Source: Alienimonas chondri
GTDB lineage: Bacteria; Planctomycetota; Planctomycetia; Planctomycetales; Planctomycetaceae
Length of the DNA: 54,666 bases
Direction: 5' to 3'
Assembly: GCF_013036045.1 (NCBI RefSeq)
Contig: NZ_WTPX01000016.1
Coordinates: 1-54,666 of the forward strand
Below, piece after piece: positions 44,356 to 54,666 of the stretch; positions within the stretch are counted from its first letter, which is position 1; each line of letters opens with the position of its first letter. A program made the position numbers and the translations under genes. Below the pieces are notes generated by a model. It worked only from the letters and a program-made list of their open reading frames with translations, ran no database searches and was not told the origin of the DNA.

Positions 44356-46014
44356 ATGGCGGAACTGCATCACGAGTGCGGCCTCGCCGCGGTCTACCAT
44401 CTCCCCCCGGAGCCGGAGGCCGGCGACGGCCCTCCCGACTGGAATCAGGCCGGCGACCCCGCGCCCAGCCCGCTGGTTCCGTACGTCGATAAAGTCCCTC
44501 GGCCGGAGCAGACCAGCCGGCTTATCCCCCGGGTGCTGCTGGACATCCAGAACCGCGGGCAGCTCGCGGCGGGGATGACCTCCTTCAACCCCCAGCGGGC
44601 GGCGGTGCTGTCCACGCTGAAGGACGTCGGCAGCGTCACGGAGGTCTTTCGGCTCAATCGGGAGCCGAAGTACCAATCCCTGATGAACCAGCACGCCGGC
44701 GTCGCCGCCATCGGCCACGTCCGCTATGCGACCTGCGGGCCGGAGGATCCGAGCTACGCCCAACCGTTCGAGCGTCGGCACCTCGAACTTCGCAAGTGGT
44801 TCGCCTTCGGCTTCAACGGGCAACTGTCCAACTACGCGGAGCTTCGGGAAGAGATCCTCGCCACCGGGGACCGGCATCTCTCGCGGGAGACCGATACGGA
44901 GATCCTGCTGCACCTGTTCTCGAAGGAACTCTCCGAAGACCCGTACGTCTCCCCGGCGGAGCTGATGGCCCGCGTGGGGGAGCGCCTCGACGGGGCGTAC
45001 AACCTGGTGTTTCTCAACGCCCTCGGCGAGATGTTCGCCGCCCGCGACGCGCTGGGCATTCGGCCGCTGTGCTGGGCCCGTGAAGGGCGGATGTTCGCCG
45101 TCGCCAGCGAATCGGTGGCCTTGGCGAACCTCGGCTTCCGGCACGAGAGCATCCGGGACGTGGAACCCGGCACGGTGGTCAGCGTGCGTGGGGGCCGGGT
45201 CGAGACGGAGCGATTCGCCTCCCCCCCGCCCACGGAAGACCGGAAGACCGCCCACTGCTTCTTCGAGTGGATCTACTTCGCCAACGTCGCCAGCAATCTG
45301 GACGACCGCGACGTGTACTCCGTTCGCAAGCACCTCGGCGAGGCGTTGGCCGATCAGGAGCAACTGATCCCCGACGAGGACACGATCGTCGTCCCCGTCC
45401 CCGACACCGCCAAGGCCGCCGCGGACGCGATGGCCTACCGGCTGGGCGTGCCCTGCTTGGAAGGGTTGTTGCGGAACCGCTACGTCGGTCGGACGTTCAT
45501 CGAGGGCGGGAATCGAGCCGACAAAGCCCGTCTGAAATACACCCCGCTGCCGGAAGTGCTGGCGGGGAAGAAGGTGCTGCTGGTGGAGGACACGATCGTC
45601 CGCAGCACGACGATGCGGGCGCTGATCGACCAGCTGCGCGACCGCGGCAAGGCGGCGGAGGTGCACGTTCGCGTCGCCTGTCCGCCGATCGTGGCGCCCT
45701 GCTTCTACGGCATCGACATGAGCACCATCGGCGAGCTGTTCGCCCCGGCGTTCCTCGAACGTCCCGACGAGCCGCCCCGCGAACTCAGCCCGGAGATCGA
45801 ACGGGCCATGGCGGAGGATCTGACGGCCGATTCGCTCCGCTATCTGCCGGTCGACAGCATCGCGGCCTCGATTCGGATGAGTCGGAACAGCCTTTGCCAA
45901 GCCTGCATCGACCGCAACTATCCGACGCCGCAGGGCCGCAAGCTGTACCAGCTGGCGATCAACCCCGGCGCCGGCGACGGCCGCACCTACGCGGCGGCCG
46001 CGCAGTGCTCCTGA
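44356..46014 (+). CDS. purF: amidophosphoribosyltransferase PurF (planctomycete variant)
   Basis: PurF makes 5-phosphoribosylamine from PRPP and glutamine, the first step of purine synthesis. The 552-residue product starts MAELHHE-Cys-Gly; Cys8 would be the N-terminal nucleophile after removal of a 7-residue propeptide. The PRPP loop is [11 protein letters not shown] (about 409-419). After the usual first strand there is an insertion of about 35 residues (about 16-55). '[14 protein letters not shown]' near the C-terminus resembles the cysteine ligands of [4Fe-4S]-type PurF. RSTTM replaces the more usual RGTTS. I consider the assignment sound. Confidence 0.88.
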   Translation: MAELHHECGLAAVYHLPPEPEAGDGPPDWNQAGDPAPSPLVPYVDKVPRPEQTSRLIPRVLLDIQNRGQLAAGMTSFNPQRAAVLSTLKDVGSVTEVFRLNREPKYQSLMNQHAGVAAIGHVRYATCGPEDPSYAQPFERRHLELRKWFAFGFNGQLSNYAELREEILATGDRHLSRETDTEILLHLFSKELSEDPYVSPAELMARVGERLDGAYNLVFLNALGEMFAARDALGIRPLCWAREGRMFAVASESVALANLGFRHESIRDVEPGTVVSVRGGRVETERFASPPPTEDRKTAHCFFEWIYFANVASNLDDRDVYSVRKHLGEALADQEQLIPDEDTIVVPVPDTAKAAADAMAYRLGVPCLEGLLRNRYVGRTFIEGGNRADKARLKYTPLPEVLAGKKVLLVEDTIVRSTTMRALIDQLRDRGKAAEVHVRVACPPIVAPCFYGIDMSTIGELFAPAFLERPDEPPRELSPEIERAMAEDLTADSLRYLPVDSIAASIRMSRNSLCQACIDRNYPTPQGRKLYQLAINPGAGDGRTYAAAAQCS

Positions 46015-46039
46015 CAGGACGTTTTCAGGAAATCCGGCC

Positions 46040-46438
46040 GTGAAACGCTCCCACACCACCGAGATCCGCGTTCGTTACGCCGAGACGGACGCGATGGGCG
46101 TGCTGCATCACGCCGGCTATCTGATCTACTTCGAGATCGGCCGCACCGAGGCCCTCCGCGAAGACGGCGGCAGCTACGCCGACGTGGAGAAGGCCGGGCG
46201 GTTTCTCGTCGTCGTCGAGGCGAACGTGAAGTACCGCACCCCGGCCCGCTACGACGAACTGCTGACGCTGACCACAACCGTGGATCGCGTCACCCCGGCG
46301 AAGCTGGAGCACACTTACGAACTGCGTCGCGGCGAGACTCTCGTCGCCACCGGCCGCACCGTGCTGGCCTGCGTGGACTCAGGCGGCAAGGTGCACCGGG
46401 TCAGCGAAGCGCTGCCGTCGCTCGCCGATCTGATGTAG
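46040..46438 (+). CDS. YbgC/FadM-type acyl-CoA thioesterase
   Basis: This 132-residue hot-dog-fold thioesterase shows VRYAETDAMGVLHHAGYLIYFEIGRTEALRE: the Asp of the active site sits in YAETD, with typical G-V-x-H after it. Members hydrolyse acyl-CoA or acyl-ACP and often belong to the Tol-Pal cluster, but no tol genes are nearby. It starts at GTG 46040, 25 bp after purF. Its 3' end overlaps the convergent HEAT-like gene by 38 bp. Confidence 0.9.
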   Translation: MKRSHTTEIRVRYAETDAMGVLHHAGYLIYFEIGRTEALREDGGSYADVEKAGRFLVVVEANVKYRTPARYDELLTLTTTVDRVTPAKLEHTYELRRGETLVATGRTVLACVDSGGKVHRVSEALPSLADLM

Positions 46439-47582
46439 CGCCGCTGCCAGCGGAGCGGGACGAGGCGAACCGCGGCGGTCTTGGGCGACCGCCCGGTTGA
46501 TCGGCGGCGTCCCGGAGCGCAGCGGCGGCGGCGGCCCGGACGGCGCCGCTTTCATGGTCGGACAGCGCCAGCAGAAGCCGCGGCCAACCCGGCACGCGAT
46601 GCACGACGAGCAGTTCGGTCGCCCAGGCGACGACGTCCACGTCCGACGAGTGCAGCGCCGTGGTCAGCGCCTCCCAACGGGCGTCCGCGGGCAACTCGCG
46701 GAGCACCGGTTCCGCCGCCCGCCGCCCCGCCGCGGTCCCCCGGGCGATCAGCCAGAGCCGGACCGCCCGCCGACTGCGGCCGGGTTCGCACACCCGGTCG
46801 GCCAACTCCTCGATCGCGGTTTGCAGGTTGCGGGGCACGGTCCGCAGCGCCTCCTGCGGCGATGCCAACCACTCCAGCGGCGGCAATCCCGGCAGCGAGC
46901 CGGCGCCCGCCCGCGCGACCGTCTTCAACAGCGGAATGAGAAACTCCGGGTCCGTCCGTCCCGCCGCCCGCACGGCGGACCGCGGCGGCCGCCGCAAGCT
47001 CAACAGGCTTAGCAGCGCGCGTGCGGTCCCCGGGTGACGGACGGATTGCAGCGCCGCGTCGAACTTCGGCCCCGCGATCGGGTCGTCCGAGACGGCGATC
47101 AGCTCCTTGTCTCCCGCCGCCGCGGAGATCGTCAGCCAACCCGCCGCCGCCTCCGACTGCGGTCCGTCCGCGATAAGATGGGCCGCCAACGCCGCGACGA
47201 ATGCCTGCCGGCCCGGGTCGTCCCTTCCGTCGGTCCGCATCGCGGCGCCCGCCGCCTCGGCCAGCGCGGCGGCGGCGGAGGTGGCCGCTTCCCGCACCTC
47301 GGCCCGTTCATCGGAGAGCGCTTCCAAGACGGCGCTCCCCTCGCCCAGCAAGCCCGCGTCCGCAACCAGATTCAGCCCCGCCACGCGAACCGCGGGATCG
47401 GGATGACGCCAGATCAAGCGGAGCAGCGTGTCCCAACCGCGCACCGCGGTGCGCAACTCGCGATCGACCGCGTCGGAGAGGGAGGCGCGCGACTGGATCA
47501 TCTCCAACCGCTCGCGGTTCGTGCCGTCGCGCAGCACGTTCGCGAACTCCGGCGGGATCGCGGCGGTCGGGGGGGCGGCCAT
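46401..47582 (-). CDS. HEAT-like repeat protein
   Basis: This 393-residue Ala/Leu/Arg-rich protein is made of helical repeats: 'HPDPAVRVAGLNLVADAG', 'DERAEVREAATSAAAALAE', 'HESGAVRAAAAAALRDAAD', the HEAT-type pattern. No catalytic motif. It is probably a scaffold for protein-protein interaction. The last about 25 residues (Arg/Pro/Ser-rich) lie in the overlap with the thioesterase and may be disordered. It starts at ATG 47582. Confidence 0.72.
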   Translation of the reverse strand: MAAPPTAAIPPEFANVLRDGTNRERLEMIQSRASLSDAVDRELRTAVRGWDTLLRLIWRHPDPAVRVAGLNLVADAGLLGEGSAVLEALSDERAEVREAATSAAAALAEAAGAAMRTDGRDDPGRQAFVAALAAHLIADGPQSEAAAGWLTISAAAGDKELIAVSDDPIAGPKFDAALQSVRHPGTARALLSLLSLRRPPRSAVRAAGRTDPEFLIPLLKTVARAGAGSLPGLPPLEWLASPQEALRTVPRNLQTAIEELADRVCEPGRSRRAVRLWLIARGTAAGRRAAEPVLRELPADARWEALTTALHSSDVDVVAWATELLVVHRVPGWPRLLLALSDHESGAVRAAAAAALRDAADQPGGRPRPPRFASSRSAGSGATSDRRATAALR

Positions 47583-47697
47583 GTGAGGACGAATCGGCGC
47601 CCGCCGCCCCCGGAGATCATTCCGCCGCCGTGCGCCCGCAGGACCGGCCGTCGCTCACAGAGCGCCAGGGCGGGATCACGGCTCTCTCCGGGAACCG

Positions 47698-47769
47698 GGC
47701 TTCGCTGGCGGTTTCGCAGCGCCCGAGAGCAGCCGGGAGCCGCGAAACCGCAAGCGTTGATCGAAGCCG
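47698..47769. repeat. REP-like palindrome, family 2 (paired)
   Basis: CGCTGGCGGTTTCGC (47703-47717) is inverted as GCGAAACCGCAAGCG (47742-47756), with one mismatch, and outer GGCTTCG (47698-47704) pairs with CGAAGCC (47763-47769). The same core occurs at 23061 and 11493. It lies in the gap between the HEAT-like gene start and the phosphodiesterase stop. Confidence 0.65.
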
Positions 47770-47807
47770 CCACGCTTCAATGCGCCCTCAGAAACCCGCC
47801 TCGGTCT

Positions 47808-49202
47808 TCACGAGACGTCGGTCAGGCAGCGGAACACCAGATCCGGAATCTCCGCGTGCCGGGCCGGCCCGCCGGCGGGGCGGAGGTCCGGGTCGGAGAT
47901 CAGCAGCACGGTATCCGTCGCCGCCCCGCCGCCGGTTTTCCGCGTCAGGCCGTGGGAGCCTTTCACCAGCGAAGCGTCCAGCGGCGTCTCGCGGGTTCCC
48001 GGCTTCAGGAACATCTCGACCGGGTCGTAACCCGGCTTGCGGTGGATATCGACCGTCCGGGCAAACGGCGGCGCCTTCGCTTCGTCCGTCCACCAGTAGT
48101 AGGCGAACCAGCGATCCGGGTCGGCCGTGACGACGATGTCGCCGGCTCGCGGATGGTCCATGCCCATCGGTCCGCGCCCCTCTTTCGCGGACATCGACTG
48201 GATCCCGTCAATCTGCGACAGCGCCGCCATCACCCGCGCTGATTGACTGGGATCATCCAAGTAGATGTGCGCGAGCTGATGATCGCACAGCGCGAAGGCG
48301 CCGGCGGTCGCCGGGTTCAGGTACTCATGCCCGTCCCGTTCCTCGACCGTGAGGAAGCCCGCGTCTCGCAGCGCCGTGTTCAGGAACACCGGCCCGCTGA
48401 CCGGCGTGATCGCGTATTCCCCGGCGACGATCCAGGTGGCTTCGTCTCCGGCGAAGGCCTCCTTGAGGCCCGCGGCGAGCGAACCGATCACCTCGTCCAA
48501 CTCGCCGACCGCCTTGTCGTGCTCCGGGCTGTCCGGGCCGAACTTCTGGGCGCCGTAGTCGAGGTGCGGCAGATAGATGAACGCAAACCGCGTGGGATGC
48601 GTCCGCTGGGCGAGGACGGCGGAGTCCGCGATCCACTGCGAACTCTTCACGGCGGACAACGGCCCCCAGAAGTTCATCAGCGGGAAGTGGCCCAACTCGC
48701 CCATCAACTCGCCGTACAGCTCCGTCGGCTTGGTGTAGCACCACAGCGACTCGGAACCGTCCGGGTTGTGGATGGGCGCCGGGGTGCAGATCGTCTCCGC
48801 GGTCGCCCCTTTCGCCGGCATCGGGAACCAGACGGCGGAGGTCAGCGATTCGTCCGCGTCCTTCAGCCGATCCCAGACTCGCGGACTCTGCACGGCAGCG
48901 TCCCAAGCGGTCCACAGCTCGACCGTGCCGGGCTTGGAGCGCTCCGGGACGTCCGTTCCATCGCGCCAATAGAACCCATTCGCGGTGATCCCGTGCTCGG
49001 ACGCCGCGGCCCCGGTCGTCAGGGCCGCGTGCACCGGGCAGGTGACGGCGGGGAAGTCCGGCTCCAGCGGAACCGTCACCCCGGCCTTCATCAGCGAGGT
49101 CAGCCGGGGCATCCCCGCGAGATCCCGCTCGCGCAGGCCCGGAATCGACAGCACGACGCAGCGTTTGCCGATCGGGCCGGGTTGAACGGGTCCGTCACTC
49201 AC
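47808..49202 (-). CDS. type I phosphodiesterase/nucleotide pyrophosphatase-like protein
   Basis: This 464-residue protein belongs to the alkaline phosphatase superfamily. The nucleophile Thr is in [15 protein letters not shown] (about residue 53), with '[11 protein letters not shown]' after it. A metal-ligand segment [11 protein letters not shown] and a later 'KGSHGL' provide Asp/His. However, the usual SDHG motif is replaced by AGEYAITPV (around 258-266), so one metal site is atypical. It starts at GTG 49202, overlapping the 3' end of the DUF1080 gene by 8 bp. No signal peptide is obvious. Confidence 0.8.
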   Translation of the reverse strand: MSDGPVQPGPIGKRCVVLSIPGLRERDLAGMPRLTSLMKAGVTVPLEPDFPAVTCPVHAALTTGAAASEHGITANGFYWRDGTDVPERSKPGTVELWTAWDAAVQSPRVWDRLKDADESLTSAVWFPMPAKGATAETICTPAPIHNPDGSESLWCYTKPTELYGELMGELGHFPLMNFWGPLSAVKSSQWIADSAVLAQRTHPTRFAFIYLPHLDYGAQKFGPDSPEHDKAVGELDEVIGSLAAGLKEAFAGDEATWIVAGEYAITPVSGPVFLNTALRDAGFLTVEERDGHEYLNPATAGAFALCDHQLAHIYLDDPSQSARVMAALSQIDGIQSMSAKEGRGPMGMDHPRAGDIVVTADPDRWFAYYWWTDEAKAPPFARTVDIHRKPGYDPVEMFLKPGTRETPLDASLVKGSHGLTRKTGGGAATDTVLLISDPDLRPAGGPARHAEIPDLVFRCLTDVS

Positions 49203-49812
49203 CGGAAAGGTCCTTGTATTTCAGATTGCGGAAGTAAACGACGCTGTTCGGGTCGTGGGCCTGCAACGCGATCACGCCCTTGCCCAGCTTCCGGGGGATG
49301 GTCACGCCGGGCGGTTCGACGAACTCGTACAGCAGTTCGTCGTTGATCGAGACCCGCACCTTGTCGCCGCGAACTTCGATCCGCTGCGTGTACCACTCGT
49401 CATCCGGCACGCCGGCGTCGAATCGCTTGACCGTGTTGTACAGCGAGCCGGACTTCACCGGGTCTTTGTGCGAGACGTTCACCTGCACCTCATAGCCCTG
49501 CGTCGGCCAGCCTTCATCCTGATACTTCGTGCAGATGAAGATGCCGGAGTTGCTGCCGGGGGTCGTCTTCACCTCGCATTCGAAGACGAAATCGGTCAGC
49601 TCTTTGCCGTGGAACAGGTGGGAGCGGTTGCCGCTCACCTTGATCGCGCCGTCTTCCACGGCCCAGGCGCCGTTTTCGCTAATCTTCCACCCGTCCAGCG
49701 TCTTGCCGTCGAACATGGAGACCCAGCCGTCCTCGGCCTCTTCATGGTGATCGGGGGCGGCGGCCCCCAAGGTGAGGCAGAGGGGAGCGAGGCAGAGAGC
49801 GAGCGGCGTCAT
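49195..49812 (-). CDS. secreted DUF1080 (3-keto-disaccharide hydrolase-like) protein
   Basis: This 205-residue protein has a signal peptide ending about Gly-Ala-Ala-Ala (residue 20) and the DUF1080 domain: '[15 protein letters not shown]' and '[14 protein letters not shown]', then '[19 protein letters not shown]', 'GYEVQVN' and '[12 protein letters not shown]'. DUF1080 is a lectin-like beta-sandwich, abundant in planctomycetes and linked with carbohydrate processing. The start ATG 49812 was preferred; TTG 49842 would add a basic N-region. It is coupled to a phosphodiesterase-like protein. Confidence 0.88.
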   Translation of the reverse strand: MTPLALCLAPLCLTLGAAAPDHHEEAEDGWVSMFDGKTLDGWKISENGAWAVEDGAIKVSGNRSHLFHGKELTDFVFECEVKTTPGSNSGIFICTKYQDEGWPTQGYEVQVNVSHKDPVKSGSLYNTVKRFDAGVPDDEWYTQRIEVRGDKVRVSINDELLYEFVEPPGVTIPRKLGKGVIALQAHDPNSVVYFRNLKYKDLSGE

Positions 49813-49904
49813 TCGTCGAGCATTCTTGAGAGGAAGGGGCAAGTTTCGTCAGTGTGACGCACCGTGGGGGGGGCCGCAAACGGCGCCGGCGGGCGTGGCT
49901 CGGA

Positions 49905-50807
49905 TCAATCGAAGACGAGCGTCTCCGCCCGAAACACCGGACCTTCCAGGCAACTGCGGCGGTAGTCCCAGCCTTCCGCGGCGTCGCTTTGTTTCACCCG
50001 CACCACGCAGGAGAAACAGGCGCCGAACCCGCAGGCCATCGGGCTTTCGAGGCTCGCCCAGCAGGGCACGCCGGCCGCTTCGCACAGCTTGGCGACCGCC
50101 GCCATCATCGGCTCCGGCCCGCAGGTGAGAACCCGCGCCGGTCGGGGGTCCGCATGGAGACGGCGTTCCAGCAACTCCGTCACATAGCCGTGATGGCCCT
50201 CCGAACCGTCGTCCGTGGCCACGGAGACCGAAATGCCCCGCGACGTGAACCGATCGACTTCCGCGACGTACTCGGCGGATCGCGCGCCGTACAGCAGTTC
50301 GGGAGGATGGGCCGACGCCTCGAACCGACCGCGCTCGCCGTACGCCGCGGCGCCGAGGATCTCGCGCCCCGCGGCGAGGAACGGCGTTTGTCCGATGCCC
50401 CCGGCGACCATCAACGTCGGCCCGGCGTTCGACTCGGGCGGCTTGGGGAAGCCGTTGCCCAGCGGACCCCACAGCTCGACCTGATCGCCGGCCCGCAGCT
50501 CGGTCATCAACCGGGTCATCTTGCCGATGACGACGTACCCGATCGAAAACGATGTGCCGTCCGATCCCACGTCGTAGAGCGCAAACGGGCGGCCCAGCAG
50601 CGGATCGTCCCGGCCGGGCAGACGCAGCATGAGAAACTGCCCCGGTTCGATCCGAGCGGCGATCTCCGGGCACTCCAGCACGAGGCGGAACGTGTCCCGG
50701 GCAATGCGTTCCTGCAGGCCGACCGTCGCGATCGTCTGGACCGCGTCGGCATGCGGGAGCGGCTCATGGGCGAGCGGCTCATGGGCGGGAGCGTGAGGAC
50801 CGCTCAT
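49905..50807 (-). CDS. pyrK: dihydroorotate dehydrogenase electron-transfer subunit PyrK
   Basis: PyrK passes electrons from dihydroorotate dehydrogenase to NAD using FAD and a [2Fe-2S] cluster. The 300-residue product has an FAD-binding segment (RPFALYDVG), a GGIGQTPF pyridine-nucleotide motif, and the cluster Cys at about 259, 264, 267 and 286 (CGFGACFSC plus later SC). N-terminal AHEPL is duplicated by an exact 15-bp tandem repeat (50757-50786). pyrD is not adjacent. It starts at ATG 50807, overlapping the preceding gene's stop as ATGA. Confidence 0.9.
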   Translation of the reverse strand: MSGPHAPAHEPLAHEPLPHADAVQTIATVGLQERIARDTFRLVLECPEIAARIEPGQFLMLRLPGRDDPLLGRPFALYDVGSDGTSFSIGYVVIGKMTRLMTELRAGDQVELWGPLGNGFPKPPESNAGPTLMVAGGIGQTPFLAAGREILGAAAYGERGRFEASAHPPELLYGARSAEYVAEVDRFTSRGISVSVATDDGSEGHHGYVTELLERRLHADPRPARVLTCGPEPMMAAVAKLCEAAGVPCWASLESPMACGFGACFSCVVRVKQSDAAEGWDYRRSCLEGPVFRAETLVFD

Positions 50808-51844
50808 CGCCGACCTCGTCCGCTCGGGCGCGCTCCGCCGCCCATCCCGCCGCGGTGCCCCTTCTTGTCCGGCGGGCCGTATCCGCCCTTCTTACCGCCG
50901 AACCCCCCGCGACCTTTGCCGCCGAAGCCCTTCGGCGGTTGGTTCCCCGGCCGTTTCGCGCGGGCCGACCGACCGATCGCGTGCGGAGCCTTGTCTGCGT
51001 CTTCCGGCTTGAGGTTCTGAAGCGCCTTCACTTCCTCGCGGGTCAGTTGGCGGAACTTCCCCGGCGCCAGATCGCCCAGCTTCAGCGGGCCGAACTGCAC
51101 CCGTTCCAGCTGCATCACCTTGTGTCCCACCCGGGCGAACAACCGGCGAATCTCGCGGTTGCGGCCCTGGGCGAGTTCCACCTCGACCGTGGCGCTGCTG
51201 CCGTGCGTCTTGATTCGCTTCGCCGTGTTGAGGCGGAACAGTCCCTCCTCGAAGTGCAGACCTTTCCGCAGCTCCCGCAGCGTCTCCGGCTTCGGGACGC
51301 CGGCCACCTGCAACCGATACTTGCGGATCACCCGGTTCGACGGATGAGCCAGCTTCTGCGTCAGCGCTCCGTCGTTGGTAACGATCAGCAGGCCGCGGCT
51401 GTGTTCGTCCAATCGACCGACGGTAAACAGCCGCGTGTCGCCCGCTTCCACCAGATCGACCGCCCGCGGCCGGCCGTGCGGGTCGCGGTTGGTGCACAGC
51501 ACGCCGGCCGGCTTGTTCAGCAGGTAGTACTTCCGGGCGGCGACCTTCACCCGCTCCCCGTCGACGCGCACCTCCTGTTCGCCCGGCACCACTTTCGTGC
51601 CGAGTTCCGTGACGACTTCGTCTTCGATCGTCACCCGGCCCGCGGTGATGAGTTCCTCGCACTCCCGCCGGGCGCCGAAGCCGGCGGCGGCGAGAAAGCG
51701 TTGCAGGCGAATCGCATCCTCTTCCTTCGGCGGCCCCGGCGTGGGCGGCGCCGGCACGACGGGCGGCGGAACCGATCCCCCGGAGGACGACGGACCGCTC
51801 GGGCCGCCGGCGCGAGGATCAGCGGGGCGGGACGAGGCGGTCAC
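50804..51844 (-). CDS. rRNA pseudouridine synthase, RsuA/RluB family
   Basis: This 346-residue protein modifies rRNA uridines. An S4 RNA-binding domain (about 45-95: '[26 protein letters not shown]') precedes the catalytic domain with Asp in '[20 protein letters not shown]' and the conserved '[17 protein letters not shown]'. The N-terminus is Pro/Ser-rich; the C-terminus is a Gly/Lys/Arg-rich tail that probably binds RNA nonspecifically. Start GTG 51844 overlaps the preceding stop (GTGA), and the stop overlaps pyrK as ATGA. Which uridine (for example 2605 or 516) cannot be decided. Confidence 0.92.
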   Translation of the reverse strand: MTASSRPADPRAGGPSGPSSSGGSVPPPVVPAPPTPGPPKEEDAIRLQRFLAAAGFGARRECEELITAGRVTIEDEVVTELGTKVVPGEQEVRVDGERVKVAARKYYLLNKPAGVLCTNRDPHGRPRAVDLVEAGDTRLFTVGRLDEHSRGLLIVTNDGALTQKLAHPSNRVIRKYRLQVAGVPKPETLRELRKGLHFEEGLFRLNTAKRIKTHGSSATVEVELAQGRNREIRRLFARVGHKVMQLERVQFGPLKLGDLAPGKFRQLTREEVKALQNLKPEDADKAPHAIGRSARAKRPGNQPPKGFGGKGRGGFGGKKGGYGPPDKKGHRGGMGGGARPSGRGRR

Positions 51845-54666
51845 GGGGAGGAGTCGGGCGTGGAGGAGGGAAGTGGGGGCAAAGCGATCGACTCGCCCAG
51901 GAGCGATCGATAGCGAGCTGTGAGGTCGGCGAAGCCGGGGGCGGCGGAGAGATCGGCGGCGTCGGCGAGCCGTTCCCGCAACCGGGGCGGCAGTCGGCCC
52001 CAGGGGAACGTCGGTCCGTCTGCGACGCCGGCGGGGAGCAATCCTGTGCCCGTGGACCCTTTGCCCGTGGACGAGCCGCCCGCCCCCGCGGTCGATCCTT
52101 CGGCGCCGGCTGCGTCGGCGTCCGGCGCGGTCGCAGCGGACGTCCCCGCGTCGGGCAGTGTACCCGCGTCCGCGTCCGTCGGCGATGCGGACGCCCCCGC
52201 GGCCGACTTCGCCTCTTCGATCATCGATTCCAACAGTTGCAGCGTCGCCTGCTGTCGGTCCGCGGCGGCGAAGGAATCGCCCTCGTCGAGCCGATCCGCC
52301 GCCTCCGTCGCGGCGACGCCGACCGGCGCCTCGCTCGGCAGGAGCGCCGCGAGGCTCCGCTGCTCCCCGGCAAGCGCGGGGAGATCGGGGGAGTCCGAGA
52401 GCGTGCGCTCCCTCAGAAACCGCTGCCAGCCGATGAGCGTCGTCAGGTCTGGTGAGTCCCCGTCGGTCGGGTCGCCCTCGGGGGGAGAAGGTGGATCGGC
52501 AGCCGACGCTTCGGGAGCGGCGGCTTGGGCGGCAGATGCCAACGCCTCCAATCGAGCCGCGGCGCGCTCGGCGAGGGGGAACAACTCCTCCGCGGACCGA
52601 CGGTCCGTCACGCCGACGACGACCGCGCCCGCATCCTCAGCGGACGCCCGCAGCGCCGCTCCGGTCGCGGGGTCGGTCGCGGTGATGAGTTCGTTCAACT
52701 CCGCGACGACGGCTTCCTCCTCGTCCCCCATGCGACGCAGCTCCCGCAGGGCACGGCGCCCGACGAGGCCGTCGTCGATCAACGTTTGCAGGGCCGCCGC
52801 CGCGGCCCGCTGCCGGGAGGCGAGCGCGGTGATCGCGGCTCTGGTGCGTGCGGGGGACGAACCGCCGGACGCGGCCTTCTCCAGGGATTCGTCCCAGACC
52901 GCGAGCGCTTCGCGTTGCCGAACAACGGCCTCCGCAGGCCTTCCCGCGGTCAATTCACGCGCCGCCGCTCGCAGCGCACCGGCCGCCGGGCCGTCGCGGA
53001 GGGCACCCAGCGCCGCGGCGATCCGGCGTTGCTCATCAGTCAGATTCGCCGGGGCTTCCGCTCCGCCGACCGCGGCGACGGTCCGCTCGGTCAGCGCGAT
53101 CTGTTCGGCCTTGAGCGCGTCAGAGGTCGCGGTCCCGTCCGCGGCGGCGATCGCTTTCCGCAGCCGATCGGCGCTTTCGGCAAGCCGCTCCGCGAATCGC
53201 TCCGCGGCGCCGGCGCCGTCGGTTCTACCCTCCCGCAGCGCCGTGCGAAGCTGATCGGCCGTAACGATCGCCGCCGGCAGCCCGTCACGTTGTTCACGTT
53301 CGGCCGCCGTCAGCCGCGGGCCGGGGGGAACCGTGTTCGCCCGGGCTTCCGCGATGAGGGAGCGCACCGGGGCGGCGAACGTCGCGTCCAGCCGGTCGAG
53401 CCGACGGCGTATCTCCGCCGGCTCGACGGCGCCGCCGGCGGCGAGCCGGTTTGCCAGGTCCTCGGCGTCACGGGCCGCCCGGCTCAATGCGTCGGCGATC
53501 GGGGGAACGGCCGATTCCAACGCCGCGCGTTTCTCCTCTTCAGAGACCACCCGCACCCTCCGCGGCTCCGTCTCGGTTCGGCGTCCACTACTGTCGTTGG
53601 CGGCGGCGAGCACGACGAAGTCCCCCCCGACCGGCACATCCGCCGGCGCTGTGATCGAACCGTCCAGCGCGACCGCGAGTTTCTCACCGGCCTCCGCCGT
53701 CAGCGCCGCTCGGCCGTCGACCATCGCCTCGATTCGCAGCCCCGAGCGGTCGTCCTCCGCACGGGCCGCGACGGGCAAAGACCCGTCGGGGGTGACCGTG
53801 GCGCCCTCGGCGGGCAACGTGAGGTCGACGCGAGGCGGGGCGTCGGCCTTCACCCGCAGCGTGAACAGGGGACGCACCGAAGCGGCGTCGCCGGCGGGGG
53901 CGGAGACGAAGGGCCGCTCGCGGGAGGTCAGCACGACGCCCACCGGCCAATCGCCGGGGGGGAGCGCCGCCAGCGTCCAGCCGTCGCCGTTCCGACGGGC
54001 GGTCGGCCCGTCTGGCGGGACGACCAGACGCATCTCGGCCGGGCGAGACGGAGTGATTTTGATGCGGACGCGATCCGCCGGCTCGGCCGAGACGACGGTG
54101 GGAGAGAGCGCCGGCGAGATCGCACCGCTCGGCGATTCGACCGTGGTCAGGAACTCCGCGACGACCGGCGCGGGAATCGGACGCAGCGTGAGGAGCGTCG
54201 AACGAAAGCCATCCGCCGCGGCCGCGATGATCGCCGGGCGCTCGCCGACCGTCAGCCGCACGGCGCCGGGGCCGTTGGGCGTCGGCACCGTGCCGGCGGC
54301 CCGCCAACGAATCGCCCCGGGCGAGCGGCCGTCGACGCCGACGGCCCGCACCGTCGCATCGAGTCCCGCGGCGACCCGAATCTCCGCGACGCCCCGCGGA
54401 ACGAGTCGCCCGGCGATTTCCAAACGTAACTGTTCTTCTCCCGCGGTCCCGGTCAGACGGGCGGCGGCCGCGGCGGCGGTGGAGGGAGCGACGAGCAGCC
54501 AGCCGCCCGCCGTCGCGAAGCAAAGCGCCAGCGTCGCGATCGCCCACCGCAGGCGTCCGGGGAGGGGCGCCGGCGGCGTGAGGTTCGCTCCCCTCAGCAG
54601 GCGATCGCGCATCGGTCCCGCTGCCGCCGCGGGGGAGGAGAGCGCCGCGGCCAGTCGGTCGTTCGC
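51841..54666 (-). CDS. large coiled-coil membrane protein, 5'-truncated by the window
   Basis: The frame stays open to the window edge, so the N-terminus is probably missing; ATG 54612 is an internal candidate. After a transmembrane helix (about 24-45 from that ATG) come beta-rich Ig-like or similar domains (to about 365), a long Ala/Glu/Arg helical region likely to form coiled coils (about 365-690), and an Asp/Ser/Gly-rich linker before the C-terminus. Planctomycetes often encode such proteins near MoxR/DUF58/VWA genes. Function is unknown. Its stop overlaps the pseudouridine synthase start. Confidence 0.65.
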   Translation of the reverse strand, partial: ANDRLAAALSSPAAAAGPMRDRLLRGANLTPPAPLPGRLRWAIATLALCFATAGGWLLVAPSTAAAAAARLTGTAGEEQLRLEIAGRLVPRGVAEIRVAAGLDATVRAVGVDGRSPGAIRWRAAGTVPTPNGPGAVRLTVGERPAIIAAAADGFRSTLLTLRPIPAPVVAEFLTTVESPSGAISPALSPTVVSAEPADRVRIKITPSRPAEMRLVVPPDGPTARRNGDGWTLAALPPGDWPVGVVLTSRERPFVSAPAGDAASVRPLFTLRVKADAPPRVDLTLPAEGATVTPDGSLPVAARAEDDRSGLRIEAMVDGRAALTAEAGEKLAVALDGSITAPADVPVGGDFVVLAAANDSSGRRTETEPRRVRVVSEEEKRAALESAVPPIADALSRAARDAEDLANRLAAGGAVEPAEIRRRLDRLDATFAAPVRSLIAEARANTVPPGPRLTAAEREQRDGLPAAIVTADQLRTALREGRTDGAGAAERFAERLAESADRLRKAIAAADGTATSDALKAEQIALTERTVAAVGGAEAPANLTDEQRRIAAALGALRDGPAAGALRAAARELTAGRPAEAVVRQREALAVWDESLEKAASGGSSPARTRAAITALASRQRAAAAALQTLIDDGLVGRRALRELRRMGDEEEAVVAELNELITATDPATGAALRASAEDAGAVVVGVTDRRSAEELFPLAERAAARLEALASAAQAAAPEASAADPPSPPEGDPTDGDSPDLTTLIGWQRFLRERTLSDSPDLPALAGEQRSLAALLPSEAPVGVAATEAADRLDEGDSFAAADRQQATLQLLESMIEEAKSAAGASASPTDADAGTLPDAGTSAATAPDADAAGAEGSTAGAGGSSTGKGSTGTGLLPAGVADGPTFPWGRLPPRLRERLADAADLSAAPGFADLTARYRSLLGESIALPPLPSSTPDSSP

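Noticed and set aside
44050-46059. 669-residue minus-strand open frame
   Set aside because: Antisense to purF; no recognisable domain.

Overview
The window looks like the chromosome of a very GC-rich planctomycete. The evidence is a YTV-repeat cell-surface protein with cysteine-rich repeats, DUF1080 and DUF4159/squalene-repeat proteins, many short secreted lipoproteins, a BrkB-family membrane protein, an ECF sigma factor with no adjacent anti-sigma gene, and frequent GTG/TTG starts with weak or absent Shine-Dalgarno sequences. KdsB implies a Kdo-containing outer-membrane lipopolysaccharide. I see no rRNA, tRNA, CRISPR array, insertion sequence or prophage; the content reads as ordinary chromosome with accessory surface and lipid functions.

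Left part (1-15.8 kb): a 40-bp perfect inverted repeat opens the window. It is followed by surE plus a lipoprotein on the minus strand, the YTV protein with a terminator, a sugar-nucleotide epimerase coupled to a polytopic membrane protein, a MoxR ATPase, and a cluster of secreted proteins with squalene/prenyltransferase-type repeats (7.9-13.0 kb). Then come purQ, a lipoprotein and a BrkB-like protein. Middle (15.8-25 kb): a 0.9-kb stretch without a confident gene, an ECF sigma factor, a secreted endonuclease/exonuclease/phosphatase protein, and a long minus-strand run (zinc-ribbon membrane protein, kdsB, pyrG, Uma2-like nuclease, truB, small membrane protein, dolichol-phosphate-mannose-synthase-like glycosyltransferase). 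PyrG supplies the CTP that KdsB uses.

25.2-29.6 kb on the plus strand is the most interesting operon: a stand-alone ketosynthase, an acyl carrier protein, a small membrane protein, a CrtI-like FAD oxidoreductase and a GalE-like epimerase. This combination of KS, ACP and desaturase-like oxidoreductase suggests a dedicated unusual acyl chain or lipid. Right part (29.6-54.7 kb): stress and housekeeping genes (DUF4240, DUF72, FxsA, a GH63-like hydrolase, an FHA-GAF histidine kinase, Mn-type superoxide dismutase, a GT2 glycosyltransferase, a BshC-like protein coupled to a 2-hydroxyacid dehydrogenase, proB, purF, a thioesterase, a HEAT-like protein, an atypical phosphodiesterase with a DUF1080 partner). 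It ends with a translationally coupled pyrK / pseudouridine synthase / large coiled-coil membrane protein run that leaves the window.

At several places intergenic DNA carries dispersed REP-like palindromes. I distinguish three families by sequence. The clearest is a roughly 106-110-bp paired element present at 18.39 and 42.83 kb, whose small hairpins show compensatory changes between copies.
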